From positions 248,001-312,000 of the forward strand of contig NZ_JACOOJ010000001.1 of the NCBI RefSeq assembly GCF_014287585.1: a stretch of 64,000 nt of DNA, in the 5' to 3' direction. Under the pieces are notes generated by a model, which had not been told where the DNA came from, searched no databases, and saw only the letters and a program-made list of their open reading frames with translations. The stretch's first letter is position 1. Each line of letters begins with the position of its first letter. Shown one piece after another: positions 8,193-17,045 of this stretch. The DNA comes from Parabacteroides hominis. Lineage in GTDB: Bacteria; Bacteroidota; Bacteroidia; Bacteroidales; Tannerellaceae. The translations under genes were made by a program, and so were the position numbers.

Positions 8193-8234
8193 AAAGCGGT
8201 CGGCATCCCTATACAAAAAGATGCCGACCGCTTT
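8193..8234. terminator. Strong hairpin between convergent genes
   Basis: A perfect 15-bp stem (AAAGCGGTCGGCATC at 8193-8207 with its complement at 8220-8234) and a 12-base loop, situated between the plus-strand hslR and the minus-strand gene ending at 8272. It is probably a bidirectional transcription terminator. Confidence 0.7.
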
Positions 8235-8271
8235 TAAGAAAGATGCCTGTTTCTTTTTTGATGAAATCCGG

Positions 8272-8886
8272 CTACTTCAGCAAAGGCTTCAATTCCTTCT
8301 CAAATATATCTTTGCTGACAATACGATAATGAGGCGAATAGGAATCTTCAAACACTTTGCTGTGATGCCCGACAAACTCTCCCCTACCCAACCGCTCTTC
8401 TATCTCTTTACGGTCAGCCTCATAACCAGGTAAAGCCAAATCCATTGAACGGACGATCGCCTCGATTCGAAGCCACTCTTTTTGCCATTGGTCAACCGTA
8501 ACAGGCCGGATACCGTTTACACTGCGGACAAAAGCATCGAAAAAAGTGGCATACGGAATCTGTCCGTTCTTGATAACCGATAGATTTACCCGTAGGAAAT
8601 TGCCTTCCCAACCGGTCGGCTCGGCTATATCGCCGGTACATTCTGTATAGGAAGCAAGTTCACGACGCAGATAATTACCGGCCGATGCCGTATCGCCGAT
8701 GATATGCCCCGGACCGAATTTATCCTGAAAGAAATTCTTATAGAGATCCTTCAATGTCGATTTGGGGTACTTCTGCATCTGCCGGGAAACAGCAACACGT
8801 ACGGCTTCTTCGAAATCTCTCTTCTCTGTCGCAGAAAGGCAAAGGCAGAAAAGAAAGAATAAAGTCAGAAAACTATATTTCCGCAT
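8272..8886 (-). CDS. Secreted conserved hypothetical protein
   Basis: 204 residues with an N-terminal signal peptide (MRKYSFLTLFFLFCLCLSATEK, cleavage near 19-21). The mature part is mostly helical and has a KFGPGHIIGD segment that looks conserved, but I do not recognise a characterised family. It starts 3 nt after the stop of the TlpA-like lipoprotein gene, so the two form one minus-strand unit. It is probably periplasmic. No catalytic motif is visible. Confidence 0.75.
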   Translation of the reverse strand: MRKYSFLTLFFLFCLCLSATEKRDFEEAVRVAVSRQMQKYPKSTLKDLYKNFFQDKFGPGHIIGDTASAGNYLRRELASYTECTGDIAEPTGWEGNFLRVNLSVIKNGQIPYATFFDAFVRSVNGIRPVTVDQWQKEWLRIEAIVRSMDLALPGYEADRKEIEERLGRGEFVGHHSKVFEDSYSPHYRIVSKDIFEKELKPLLK

Positions 8887-8889
8887 TGT

Positions 8890-9873
8890 TTACTTAATTA
8901 CTTCTCCCAATGTTTTGTGCAAGTCTTCACCCGTTATATTCTTGGCAATAATCACCCCGTCCGGTCCCAACAGGACATTGGCCGGAATACCACGAACACC
9001 GTAAAGGGCCGGTATCTCCGAATCCCAGTATTTCAAATCGGAAAGATGTGTCCAGGTCAGATTATCGTCGGCAATCGCCTTCAGCCATTTGCTTTTATTA
9101 TTGTCCAGGGAAATACCTACAATAGTAAAGTTTTTATCCTTATAGTCATTGAAAGCCTTCACCACATTCGGATTCTCGCGGCGGCAGGGAGGACACCAGG
9201 AAGCCCAGAAGTCCAGCAGCACGTATTTGCCTCTGAAATCCGAAAGCGACACAGATACACCTGCCGTATCAGGCAATGCAAATTCAGGTGCAACTTTGCC
9301 TACCTGTACATTTTCCAACTGCTTGATAATTCCGTCCAAATCTTTCACATAGGGGCAATCGGCCAGTTCGGGGGAAATCTTGGCACGGGTCGCTTTCAGT
9401 TCATCCAGCGGCAACTGATAAGTGAAGTAACGATACAGATAAAAAGCGGCGGCAGGCGAAGACGGATGCTTGGTGATCAGACTGTCTATGTCATACCCTT
9501 CTTCGAAAACCTTTTCGGCATTCTCCTGAAAGATCGCATTGACAGGAGAGTTCCGGACCGTAATCGTTTCACCGTCATTACTTATCTGTACATCCATATT
9601 TGTGTTTTCGACAAAGAGCTGAACAGGATAATTCATATCTTCTGTTGCCAGACCGAACAATAGAGGCTGATCCACTTCTCCTTTAAAAGTGAACTTACCC
9701 TCTTTTATTTCTGCCGTATCGACATCAAAAAACATCTTATTCCGGAAGGACTTGAGATAGACTTTGCCATCCGTCCTGCCGGTCACTTCTCCATTTATCA
9801 CATAACCTTTCGGTGCTTCCTGGCAACTTGCCAACGTCAGGGCCACTAAGGCTGTCACTACTAATCGTTTCAT
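8890..9873 (-). CDS. TlpA/ResA-like thioredoxin lipoprotein with DUF4369 N-terminal domain
   Basis: 327 residues. The lipobox LASC near residue 17 predicts a membrane-anchored periplasmic protein. Residues about 23-120 form a DUF4369 beta domain (YVINGEVTGRTDGKVYLKSF). Residues about 190-327 form a redoxin/AhpC-TSA thioredoxin domain with the redox pair WASWCPPC and a later cis-Pro region (RGIPANVLL). Such proteins reduce or isomerise periplasmic disulfides. The gene is cotranscribed with the downstream hypothetical at 8272. The ferredoxin gene 17 bp upstream has its own promoter-like dyad and could belong to the same unit. Confidence 0.92.
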   Translation of the reverse strand: MKRLVVTALVALTLASCQEAPKGYVINGEVTGRTDGKVYLKSFRNKMFFDVDTAEIKEGKFTFKGEVDQPLLFGLATEDMNYPVQLFVENTNMDVQISNDGETITVRNSPVNAIFQENAEKVFEEGYDIDSLITKHPSSPAAAFYLYRYFTYQLPLDELKATRAKISPELADCPYVKDLDGIIKQLENVQVGKVAPEFALPDTAGVSVSLSDFRGKYVLLDFWASWCPPCRRENPNVVKAFNDYKDKNFTIVGISLDNNKSKWLKAIADDNLTWTHLSDLKYWDSEIPALYGVRGIPANVLLGPDGVIIAKNITGEDLHKTLGEVIK

Positions 9874-9889
9874 TTCTATTTTGTGTTTA

Positions 9890-10663
9890 TTATTTAATTT
9901 CAGGATGATGATACCTTCCTTTTACCAGCGTTCCTTTTCCATATTCGATTGCACGAACCGGACAACGATGAATGCAGGCGACACACTGGACGCAAGTATT
10001 CGACCAGACAGGTTTCCCTTCCCGCATGCTGATCGTTCCGGTCGGACAAATCCGTTCACATAACCCACAGGAAATGCAAGCATCCGTCACCCGGAAAGAA
10101 TTACTTCCGATGGCCAGATGCGCAAAAAGAGGATAAATCCAGTAGCTTTTCAAACCGGGCATACTTCCTGTCTGATACAAAGCGTCCTGCCGATGCTCCC
10201 GGATCGCTTCGATAATCCCGGCCACACGCGCCGGGGCATCCTGCAATTTCCGTTCCTCCACCTCTTTGCTGTCTACATTGAAACCGGGCAGCAAGATATA
10301 ATTATTCGGCATAATGACAGAGTATGCAGCCGTAAGCGATATCGTCCTTTTCCCTAATGCTTTCCCGATCAGCCGATCCGTATATCCGCATTCATCTCCA
10401 CAGGTAGAAACGGAATAGACCGGCTGTCCGGCATATCCGCCTAAAGTCAGACGGGAGATAAAGCGGGTAACAGGTATCGCCGGTCCCCAGGAATGCACGG
10501 GATAAACGAACAAAATCCTTTCATCCGGGTGAACCGGATAAGCTAAGTCTTTCTCTTCTTTACGCAGCTCATCCGCAATTGAAATCAACGGTTCTCCAAA
10601 CGCCTCACTCAGAGCCTTTGCCACCCAAAGAGAGTTTCCTGTTCCGGTAAAGTAAAATATCAT
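9890..10663 (-). CDS. EFR1-family flavodoxin/ferredoxin fusion
   Basis: 257 residues. The N-terminal flavodoxin-like domain begins IFYFTGTGNSLWVAKAL, an FMN phosphate loop. Two C-terminal 4Fe-4S clusters of the CxxCxxCxxxCP type are visible (CISCGLCERICPTG and CVQCVACIHRCPVRAI). It is a cytoplasmic electron-transfer protein of unknown partner. A basic tail ends the protein. A perfect 11-bp dyad lies 4-32 bp before the start codon. Confidence 0.92.
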   Translation of the reverse strand: MIFYFTGTGNSLWVAKALSEAFGEPLISIADELRKEEKDLAYPVHPDERILFVYPVHSWGPAIPVTRFISRLTLGGYAGQPVYSVSTCGDECGYTDRLIGKALGKRTISLTAAYSVIMPNNYILLPGFNVDSKEVEERKLQDAPARVAGIIEAIREHRQDALYQTGSMPGLKSYWIYPLFAHLAIGSNSFRVTDACISCGLCERICPTGTISMREGKPVWSNTCVQCVACIHRCPVRAIEYGKGTLVKGRYHHPEIK

Positions 10664-10666
10664 ATT

Positions 10667-10695
10667 CCTATTTTTGTTTCAAATACAAAAATAGG
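10667..10695. promoter_or_regulatory. Perfect dyad at the EFR1 gene promoter
   Basis: CCTATTTTTGT (10667-10677), a 7-base spacer, then ACAAAAATAGG (10685-10695). On the minus strand each arm region contains a TA-N2-TTTG-like -7 box (TATTTTTG). The dyad therefore overlaps the probable promoter or start of the leader for the gene starting at 10663 and could be an operator. Confidence 0.55.
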
Positions 10696-10756
10696 TATAA
10701 TTCAAGAATATATCTCACATTTACCTTATTAAGAAACCTAAATGACAACGTTGTGG

Positions 10757-12013
10757 CTACAACTCCACATCCCAGATTCCGGCGCTCTTTTCCAATTCCA
10801 CCAAAGCCGTGCTGTAATTAAACAAGGTTTCGATGTACTGGGCTTGCACTTCATCATAAGTTCGCTGCGCGTCGAGAACTTCCAACAAAGAGACTTCCCC
10901 CCGGTTGTAGCTGTATATCTTGCCATCTATCACTTCACGCGCCTGGCTGAGCATACCGTTTTCATAATGTTCCACCTGCTTGGAGAAAGATTGATAACTG
11001 CGGTATGCCTGCATGACTTCTGTCTGAACCTGTAGCAAAGCCTGCTGATATTGTGTCTCGGCCTGCTGTTCACGGAAACGGGCGGCACGGACAGCCCCTT
11101 TGTTGAAGTTGGAGAACTTCAAAGGGACGGCAATGCCGGCTGTTACCCCTGTGAAAGGAGGGGCGGGTGCTTCTTCGTTATGCACGCGGGCATTACGGCT
11201 GACCGCAATAGACAGATCCACATCCGTATTCCGTTCGCGCCGGGCAACCTTCAAGGCACGGGAAGCGACTTCCTTATTCTTGAGGGCGGCCACCAGGTCG
11301 GCACGATTCTCCACGGCATTAGAGAGCAGATCCGCCACTACGAAATCGCGGGACGATATGCGCAAGCCGGCTTGCGGCTGAAAAAGAGAGTCATGCGCAA
11401 GCGTACCGGTCAGCAAGTTCAGGTTGGAGAAAGCATTCTGCAGCTCGGCATCGGCCTGCAACAGTTCGTTATGCAGTATTCCGGCTTCCAGACGACTCTG
11501 CGTAGCATCGATCTCCATGATTTTACCTAAAGAATGGCGGACACTGTCGCTTTCCGCCAACTGCCGGATGTTTTCGTATGCATTCTCCTTTACCTTATAC
11601 AGCTCGTATTGTTTTAATGCTTCCAGATAAGAGACAGTCGCTTCCGAACGCAGATTACGGAAATAATCGGCAAGCAATGCTTTCGTCAGCTCGTTTTCGC
11701 TGCGAGCAAGTGCTATGCCGGCACTACGCTTACCAAAAGTAAACGTCTTGCTTAGCTCGACTTCCACTCCCTCACCCATCCGGAGGCTGTTATTCTCATT
11801 ATTAAAATAAGAAACGGACAAGTTCGGATCATTGAAAACTTTGGCTGCCGTCACTTCAGCCTCCGATACATTCACATTCAGACGCTCTGCGGCATACTCA
11901 AGGTTACCTTCAACAACCTTTTCCATATATTGACGATAAGAAAGAGGAACGATTTGCTGGGCGGAAAGCGACAAGGCGCCACATAAACCGATTATAGACA
12001 AATATAATTTCAT
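10757..12013 (-). CDS. TolC-family outer-membrane channel of metal RND efflux (CzcC/CusC-like)
   Basis: 418 residues with a signal peptide (MKLYLSIIGLCGALSLSAQQ) and two OEP repeats rich in long coiled-coil helices (about 30-210 and 230-410). It is the trans-envelope exit duct of the tripartite pump. It is the last gene of the operon with adaptor (15174) and permease (12043), all on the minus strand with short gaps of 5 and 29 nt. Substrate class is inferred from the permease. Confidence 0.93.
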   Translation of the reverse strand: MKLYLSIIGLCGALSLSAQQIVPLSYRQYMEKVVEGNLEYAAERLNVNVSEAEVTAAKVFNDPNLSVSYFNNENNSLRMGEGVEVELSKTFTFGKRSAGIALARSENELTKALLADYFRNLRSEATVSYLEALKQYELYKVKENAYENIRQLAESDSVRHSLGKIMEIDATQSRLEAGILHNELLQADAELQNAFSNLNLLTGTLAHDSLFQPQAGLRISSRDFVVADLLSNAVENRADLVAALKNKEVASRALKVARRERNTDVDLSIAVSRNARVHNEEAPAPPFTGVTAGIAVPLKFSNFNKGAVRAARFREQQAETQYQQALLQVQTEVMQAYRSYQSFSKQVEHYENGMLSQAREVIDGKIYSYNRGEVSLLEVLDAQRTYDEVQAQYIETLFNYSTALVELEKSAGIWDVEL

Positions 12014-12042
12014 TACGATTCTATCTTATTTGATTATTCAAT

Positions 12043-15000
12043 TTATAACAACGACTCCCCGCTCCCGATACTTTTATCCACTTCCCGGAGCGGTTCTTTG
12101 TCGAGGTAATGCTTCTCCACCATATAATATAGGGCAGGGAGCACATACAAGGTGATAACGGTTGCGAACAGCAAGCCATATACAATCACGGTTGCCAGCG
12201 GGCGCTGCACATCCGACCCGATACCGGTACTAAGGGATGCCGGCAGCAAACCGAGAACGGCAACCGTAGCAGTCATGAGGATCGGACGGAAACGGTGCTT
12301 GGTCCCGGTAATAACCGATTCCTTGAAATCACGTCCACGCGTACGGAGGTTGTTGATATGCGAAATCATAATGACACCATTCTGGATGGCGACACCGATA
12401 AGGGCGATAAAACCGACCGCAGACGACACGTTCAACGTCATCCCCCGCACATTCAACGCCAACATACCACCGAACAGGGCCAGCGGAACGACACACATCA
12501 TCAGGGCCGCCTGCCGGAACTTACCGCAAGCGGCGAACAAAAGCAACAGCATAATCCCCAATGCCAACGGCACGACAGCCGCCAAACGGCTGTAGGCACG
12601 ATGCTGGTTTTCGAACTGTCCGGCCCATTTGAGATGCACCTGGTCGTGATCGTACTTCACCTCCCGGTCGATAATCTTATTCGCCTTATTCAGAAAGGCA
12701 GTCAAGTCGACTCCACGCAAGTTCACACGAACCGTCAGATGGCGCTTGTTCATCTCGCGGGTAATAGTGCTGGCGCCGGTCGTCATCCTGATATCCGCAA
12801 CCTGCGAAAGCGGTATCTTCGTACCTGCATCCGTCGTCAGTAACAGATTCCCGATCCGTTCGGGCGAGTTACGGCTGGCATCGTCGAAACGGCAGATCAC
12901 ATCATAGCTCTTGCTGCCGACAAAAATCTGGGAGATAGCCTTTCCCCCGATTGCCAACTCGATCAGGTCCGCCACATCCGATACATTCAAACCATATTGT
13001 GCGATACGGTCGCGGTTGGCAATAATCTGAAGCTGGGGAAGAGGCGGCTCCTGGTCAACGGCGACATCGGCCGCTCCCGGAATCGTCTTCAGGACATTGG
13101 CCACCTTCTCGGCGATATGGCGTGTTTCGGTAATATCGTCTCCATAGATTTTCAAAGCCAGGTCGCTGTGTGCACCGGCAATCTGGTCCATCACCATGTC
13201 GATGATCGGCTGGGAGAAACCGACGGAGTAGCCCGGCATGGTAGAAAGCTTCTCCGACATTTCCTCGATCAGATCGGCCTTCGTCTTCCCATATTTCCAG
13301 GTGCTATAGGGCTTAAGGCCGACACCGCATTCGATATGAGACAGAGAAAACGCCTCCGCTCCCTCGTCGTCACGGCCTACCTGCGTCATGACATACGACA
13401 CTTCATCGAACTGCTTCAACGTCTCGCGCAACTCGGCTCCCATTTCTTTCGACTTCTCGATGGAAATCCCCGGAGGTAGTTGCACCTGTATCCAGATCGC
13501 CCCTTCATCCAAAGGCGGCAGGAAATCCTTGCCGACGGTATAACTCAGCACACCCGCACCGACCAGGATAAGGGCTAACGGCATCAGAACCCGCTTCGGC
13601 TTTTCCAGCAGATTCGTTATCTGCCTGTTATAGCCTTCCGAAAGTTTTTCGAGCCAACGGTTATGATAGAGTTTACGCGGCTTACGGTAAGCAAAGAAAG
13701 CCAGTCCCGGAATCAGCAACAACGCCACACACAGGGCTCCGACCAAAGCATATCCCACCGTATAGGCCATCGGTGTAAACAATTTCTTCTCAATATGCTC
13801 GAAAGCGAAAAGCGGAAGATAAGCCGTAATAATAATCAAGGTGGAAAAGAAGATAGGCCGCGCCACTTCGGTCGTACGGCGCAGTATGGACTCTTCCGTC
13901 AAGATCTCGTCCGAATGCCGTTCACGCTTCTTCAACACCGTTTCCATCATCACGATCGCCCCGTCTACCAAAATACCGAAGTCGATCGCCCCCAACGACA
14001 GCAGGTTGGCCGGAATATCGGTAATATGCATCAGGATAAAAGCGATCAACAAGGATAACGGAATCGTCAAAGCCACCAGCAACGCGCCCCGCCAACTTCC
14101 CAGGAACAGGATCAGCACCAGCACGACCAGCACCATCCCTTCGAAAAGCGTGTGCGACACCGTATGCAAGGTCGTGTTCACCAGATCGGTACGGTCCATA
14201 AACACATGGATGCGGGTTCCTTCCGGCAAGGTTTCGTTGTTCAGTTCCTCAACGGCTGCATGCACACCCTCCAGGACCTGCGAAGGGTTCTCTCCCCGCA
14301 ACATCTGCACGATTCCTTCCACACCGTCGGATATATCGCGAACACCGTCCGTAAAGCCCAACACGCCTTTACGTTCCAGGTTTCCGTATTTCAAACGGCC
14401 TATATCGTTCAGATAGATCGGAACGCCGTTCTCCGTCTTGATCACGATCCGTCCCAGGTCTTCCAAATCCTTCACCAGCCCGATCCCGCGGATCACATAG
14501 CTCAGGTCTCCCCGACTCAACATGCTACCTCCGGCGTTCACATTATTCTTTTCGATCTTCTCGGTGATATCGCCCAGCGTCACATCATATTGGTCTAACT
14601 TATGCGGGTCCACCTCGATCTGATACTGGGTCGTGATCCCGCCATAGTTACTGACGTCGGCAACACCGGTCACCTGTTTCAGGCGCGGAATAATCACCCA
14701 TTTATGCAGGTCTGTCAGTTCGCGGCGATCCAAACGGTCGCTTTCCAGCACATAGCGGAAGATTTCCCCGGTCGGGGAAGTCAACGGGTTCAGCCCCGGA
14801 ACCGCATCATAAGGCAGCTCCACATCGACAAGCCGTTCCTGCACACGCTGGCGCGCCCAGTAATCCTCTATGCCATCATCGAAAACGAGTACGACGGTGG
14901 AAAGCCCGAACGTGTTCTTACTACGCATCACGTTCAGTCCCGGCATCCCGTTCATCGCCCTTTCAATCGGGATACTGATCTGTTGTTCGATCTCTTCGGC

Positions 15001-15168
15001 TGCCAGTCCCGGCACCTGGGTAACGATCTGGACGGTCGTGTCGGCAATGTCAGGATAAGCGTCGATCGCCAGCTTTGTCCACGAATAATAACCGACAACC
15101 GCCAGAAACAGGAACAGGACGAACATCAGTCCTCGCCGATGTATCGCCAGGTAAATAATCCTTTTCAT
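12043..15168 (-). CDS. Heavy-metal RND efflux permease, CzcA/CusA family
   Basis: 1041 residues, the normal family length. Transmembrane helix 4 carries AIDFGILVDGAIVMMET (394-410) with Asp396, Asp402 and Glu409, the signature of heavy-metal (HME) RND pumps and distinct from the DD pair of the HAE1 pump at the start of the window. Large porter/docking loops flank the two six-helix halves. It uses the proton gradient to export divalent or monovalent metal ions. The ion cannot be fixed from sequence. It lies between adaptor and channel genes. Confidence 0.95.
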   Translation of the reverse strand: MKRIIYLAIHRRGLMFVLFLFLAVVGYYSWTKLAIDAYPDIADTTVQIVTQVPGLAAEEIEQQISIPIERAMNGMPGLNVMRSKNTFGLSTVVLVFDDGIEDYWARQRVQERLVDVELPYDAVPGLNPLTSPTGEIFRYVLESDRLDRRELTDLHKWVIIPRLKQVTGVADVSNYGGITTQYQIEVDPHKLDQYDVTLGDITEKIEKNNVNAGGSMLSRGDLSYVIRGIGLVKDLEDLGRIVIKTENGVPIYLNDIGRLKYGNLERKGVLGFTDGVRDISDGVEGIVQMLRGENPSQVLEGVHAAVEELNNETLPEGTRIHVFMDRTDLVNTTLHTVSHTLFEGMVLVVLVLILFLGSWRGALLVALTIPLSLLIAFILMHITDIPANLLSLGAIDFGILVDGAIVMMETVLKKRERHSDEILTEESILRRTTEVARPIFFSTLIIITAYLPLFAFEHIEKKLFTPMAYTVGYALVGALCVALLLIPGLAFFAYRKPRKLYHNRWLEKLSEGYNRQITNLLEKPKRVLMPLALILVGAGVLSYTVGKDFLPPLDEGAIWIQVQLPPGISIEKSKEMGAELRETLKQFDEVSYVMTQVGRDDEGAEAFSLSHIECGVGLKPYSTWKYGKTKADLIEEMSEKLSTMPGYSVGFSQPIIDMVMDQIAGAHSDLALKIYGDDITETRHIAEKVANVLKTIPGAADVAVDQEPPLPQLQIIANRDRIAQYGLNVSDVADLIELAIGGKAISQIFVGSKSYDVICRFDDASRNSPERIGNLLLTTDAGTKIPLSQVADIRMTTGASTITREMNKRHLTVRVNLRGVDLTAFLNKANKIIDREVKYDHDQVHLKWAGQFENQHRAYSRLAAVVPLALGIMLLLLFAACGKFRQAALMMCVVPLALFGGMLALNVRGMTLNVSSAVGFIALIGVAIQNGVIMISHINNLRTRGRDFKESVITGTKHRFRPILMTATVAVLGLLPASLSTGIGSDVQRPLATVIVYGLLFATVITLYVLPALYYMVEKHYLDKEPLREVDKSIGSGESLL

Positions 15169-15173
15169 AGCGC

Positions 15174-16283
15174 TTACCGTACATCAATTAAGTAAAAAGC
15201 TCCGGTGACGACAATCTCCTCTCCGGGGACCAAGCCCGACAGCACAACGGTTTTCTTCCCATCGCCGACACCTGTCGAGACCTTCTGTTTCCGGTAATTA
15301 TTATCGCCCAATGCAACGAGCACATAGCTGTCGTCTTCTTCCTGCAGGATCGCGGATGTCGGGATACGGATCACCTCGGCAGCCTTATCGCTCAACTTTA
15401 CCGTGCCGTACATGGCAGGTTTCATCAGACGCGCACTGTTATCGCATTCGATCAGCACCTCTACCGAGCGCGTATCTTCGTCCAGCATTTCGCTGATATG
15501 GTAAATCTTTCCCGTAAACGGCTGTTCCGGCAGGGCGACCAGACGTATCTCCACGTCGTTGAGTGCCTGCACCAGGTTCATATCCTTCTCTTTCACATGA
15601 GCCACAACCCAGACTTTGTTCAGGTCGGCAATCACCGCAACCGGATCGGCATCTTCCTTCATATACTGGCCGATCACAATATTATCCTTTACGACCTCGC
15701 CCGCTATCGGGGAACGGACGACAAGCGGCTGTCCCAGTACCAGATCGTCCGGGTTGATCTGAAACACCTTCAAGGCCGCCTCGGCATTCTCATAGTCTTT
15801 CTTCTTCAATTCATAATTCACCTCGGCCTCTTCCAGTTCCTTCTGAACGCCGACCTTGTTCCGGATCAAGTCTTTCTCGCGCTTCAGGCTCTTCAAAGCC
15901 AGTTCCATCTCCTGTTTAGCCTGGTAGTAAGCCTTTCCCGTCTCGAAAAACGAAGGGGAACTGATCTCGAAAACCGGGCTGCCCGGCACCACTTTCTGTC
16001 CGAGGCGGACGAACGACTTGCTGATACGTCCGGCAAACGGAGAAGCGATCTCCGCATAGTTGGCCGGAATCGCCTTTACAACGCCGGATGTACTGAACTC
16101 CATGCAATAGGGTTCACGTACGACTTTCTCCGTTTTCAGACGGGACAGGATCGGCGAGTTCGCGCCGATTTGTATGGTATCTCCTTTTAAAGTAACAGTG
16201 ACAGACGCCTCATCGTCCTGCTTGTTGGAATGGCAGGCACTAAATACTATTGCAGGAAGCAACAGTAACAATATTCGTTTCAT
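15174..16283 (-). CDS. RND periplasmic adaptor, CzcB/CusB-like lipoprotein
   Basis: 369 residues. A lipobox (VFSAC, Cys16) predicts an inner-membrane-anchored lipoprotein. The order is barrel-sandwich half-motif (about 75-120, with SPFAGRISKSFVRLGQKV), a long coiled-coil hairpin (about 125-185), the second half-motif (VRSPIAGEVVKDNIVIGQYM) and a beta-barrel/membrane-proximal domain to the C-terminus. It connects permease and outer-membrane channel. The start follows a region of tandem palindromic repeats. Confidence 0.94.
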   Translation of the reverse strand: MKRILLLLLPAIVFSACHSNKQDDEASVTVTLKGDTIQIGANSPILSRLKTEKVVREPYCMEFSTSGVVKAIPANYAEIASPFAGRISKSFVRLGQKVVPGSPVFEISSPSFFETGKAYYQAKQEMELALKSLKREKDLIRNKVGVQKELEEAEVNYELKKKDYENAEAALKVFQINPDDLVLGQPLVVRSPIAGEVVKDNIVIGQYMKEDADPVAVIADLNKVWVVAHVKEKDMNLVQALNDVEIRLVALPEQPFTGKIYHISEMLDEDTRSVEVLIECDNSARLMKPAMYGTVKLSDKAAEVIRIPTSAILQEEDDSYVLVALGDNNYRKQKVSTGVGDGKKTVVLSGLVPGEEIVVTGAFYLIDVR

Positions 16284-16376
16284 ATAATAAGAAATTTATT
16301 GCGTTTGGAAATTTCTCCCTGCTACTTTCGGGAAAGGGACAGGGAGCGCTTGTTATATTCCCCGCATCTCCTAAAT

Positions 16377-16508
16377 AGTTTCATCGGTATGAAACAAAAG
16401 TTTCATCGGCATGGAACAAAAGTTTCATCGGCATGGAACAAAAGTTTCATCGGCATGGAACAAAAGTTCCACTACTATGAAACATCGAGTTCCACCGGTA
16501 GAACATTC
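16377..16508. repeat. Tandem 22-bp palindromic repeats upstream of the adaptor gene
   Basis: Four near-identical 22-bp units occupy 16377-16464 (consensus AGTTTCATCGGCATGGAACA plus AA) and two degenerate units follow to 16508. The first unit contains a perfect dyad GTTTCAT-CGGT-ATGAAAC; in the others the dyad carries one mismatch. The units are contiguous with no spacers, so this is not a CRISPR array. It lies between the His-rich gene and the czcB-like gene of the operon. Confidence 0.9.
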
Positions 16509-16548
16509 AGGCACGAGGAGGGACGTCAAGAAACACGTCCGTATATTT

Positions 16549-16899
16549 TTATCCTATGAATACGGGAGGCGCACGTTGACTCCTGCTGCGGATGACCCGA
16601 AGGACAGAAACAGGCTCAAGTTGCAACAGGAAAGTAGCAAGCAGCACCCAAGCGATCCCCACGACAAAACCCGGAGTCTCTTCCAAGACCAGATCGTTCA
16701 GCAGATGGATGGTCTCGAAAGCCTCGGTATTATGGGTGTGCTGGGGTTGCCCGTCCTGTCCGGGCAGATAGGGATGCGAATGGATAATCGTATAGGTCGG
16801 GAAATGGTGGACGTGGGTGAAGGCGACACCTCCTGCGTAGTAGCTGATAAAGAGCACTACCAACAGATACTTTAATATGGAATTGCGAAACACGCCCAC
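16549..16899 (-). CDS. Small His-rich membrane protein heading the metal-efflux operon
   Basis: 116 residues starting at a GTG (16899); a second GTG two codons later is possible. A hydrophobic segment (about 9-27) is followed by a His-rich stretch (THVHH, HSHP, QHTHN, about 28-56) and a second hydrophobic segment (about 78-97), giving a periplasmic metal-binding loop by topology. I know of no named function. Its place before the czcBA-like genes and its histidines suggest metal sensing or buffering. A TATCTTTGC box on the minus strand at 16918-16926 lies just upstream and would give a very short leader. Confidence 0.7.
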   Translation of the reverse strand: MGVFRNSILKYLLVVLFISYYAGGVAFTHVHHFPTYTIIHSHPYLPGQDGQPQHTHNTEAFETIHLLNDLVLEETPGFVVGIAWVLLATFLLQLEPVSVLRVIRSRSQRAPPVFIG

Positions 16900-16917
16900 T
16901 TGCCCTGATTTTTGCCT

Positions 16918-16926
16918 GCAAAGATA
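16918..16926 (-). promoter_or_regulatory. -7 box of the metal-efflux operon
   Basis: TATCTTTGC on the minus strand fits the Bacteroidetes TAnnTTTG consensus. No clear -33 TTTG is seen at the expected distance. Confidence 0.55.
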
Positions 16927-17045
16927 TTTATTTATTTCCGTTATCGGGATACGAATCTGTTACGTTTATCAGACATTTACTTGAAATTCATTTGGAACAC
17001 GAACTTTTTATATCTTAATTTGCATCACCATAAAAAACACACGAT

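Noticed and set aside
16377..16508. Possible CRISPR array
   Set aside because: The 22-bp units are directly adjacent with no unique spacers, and no cas gene is present.
16299..16875. Plus-strand open frames across the 22-bp repeats
   Set aside because: Their peptides are translations of the tandem repeat and of the reverse strand of the His-rich gene, with no domain support.
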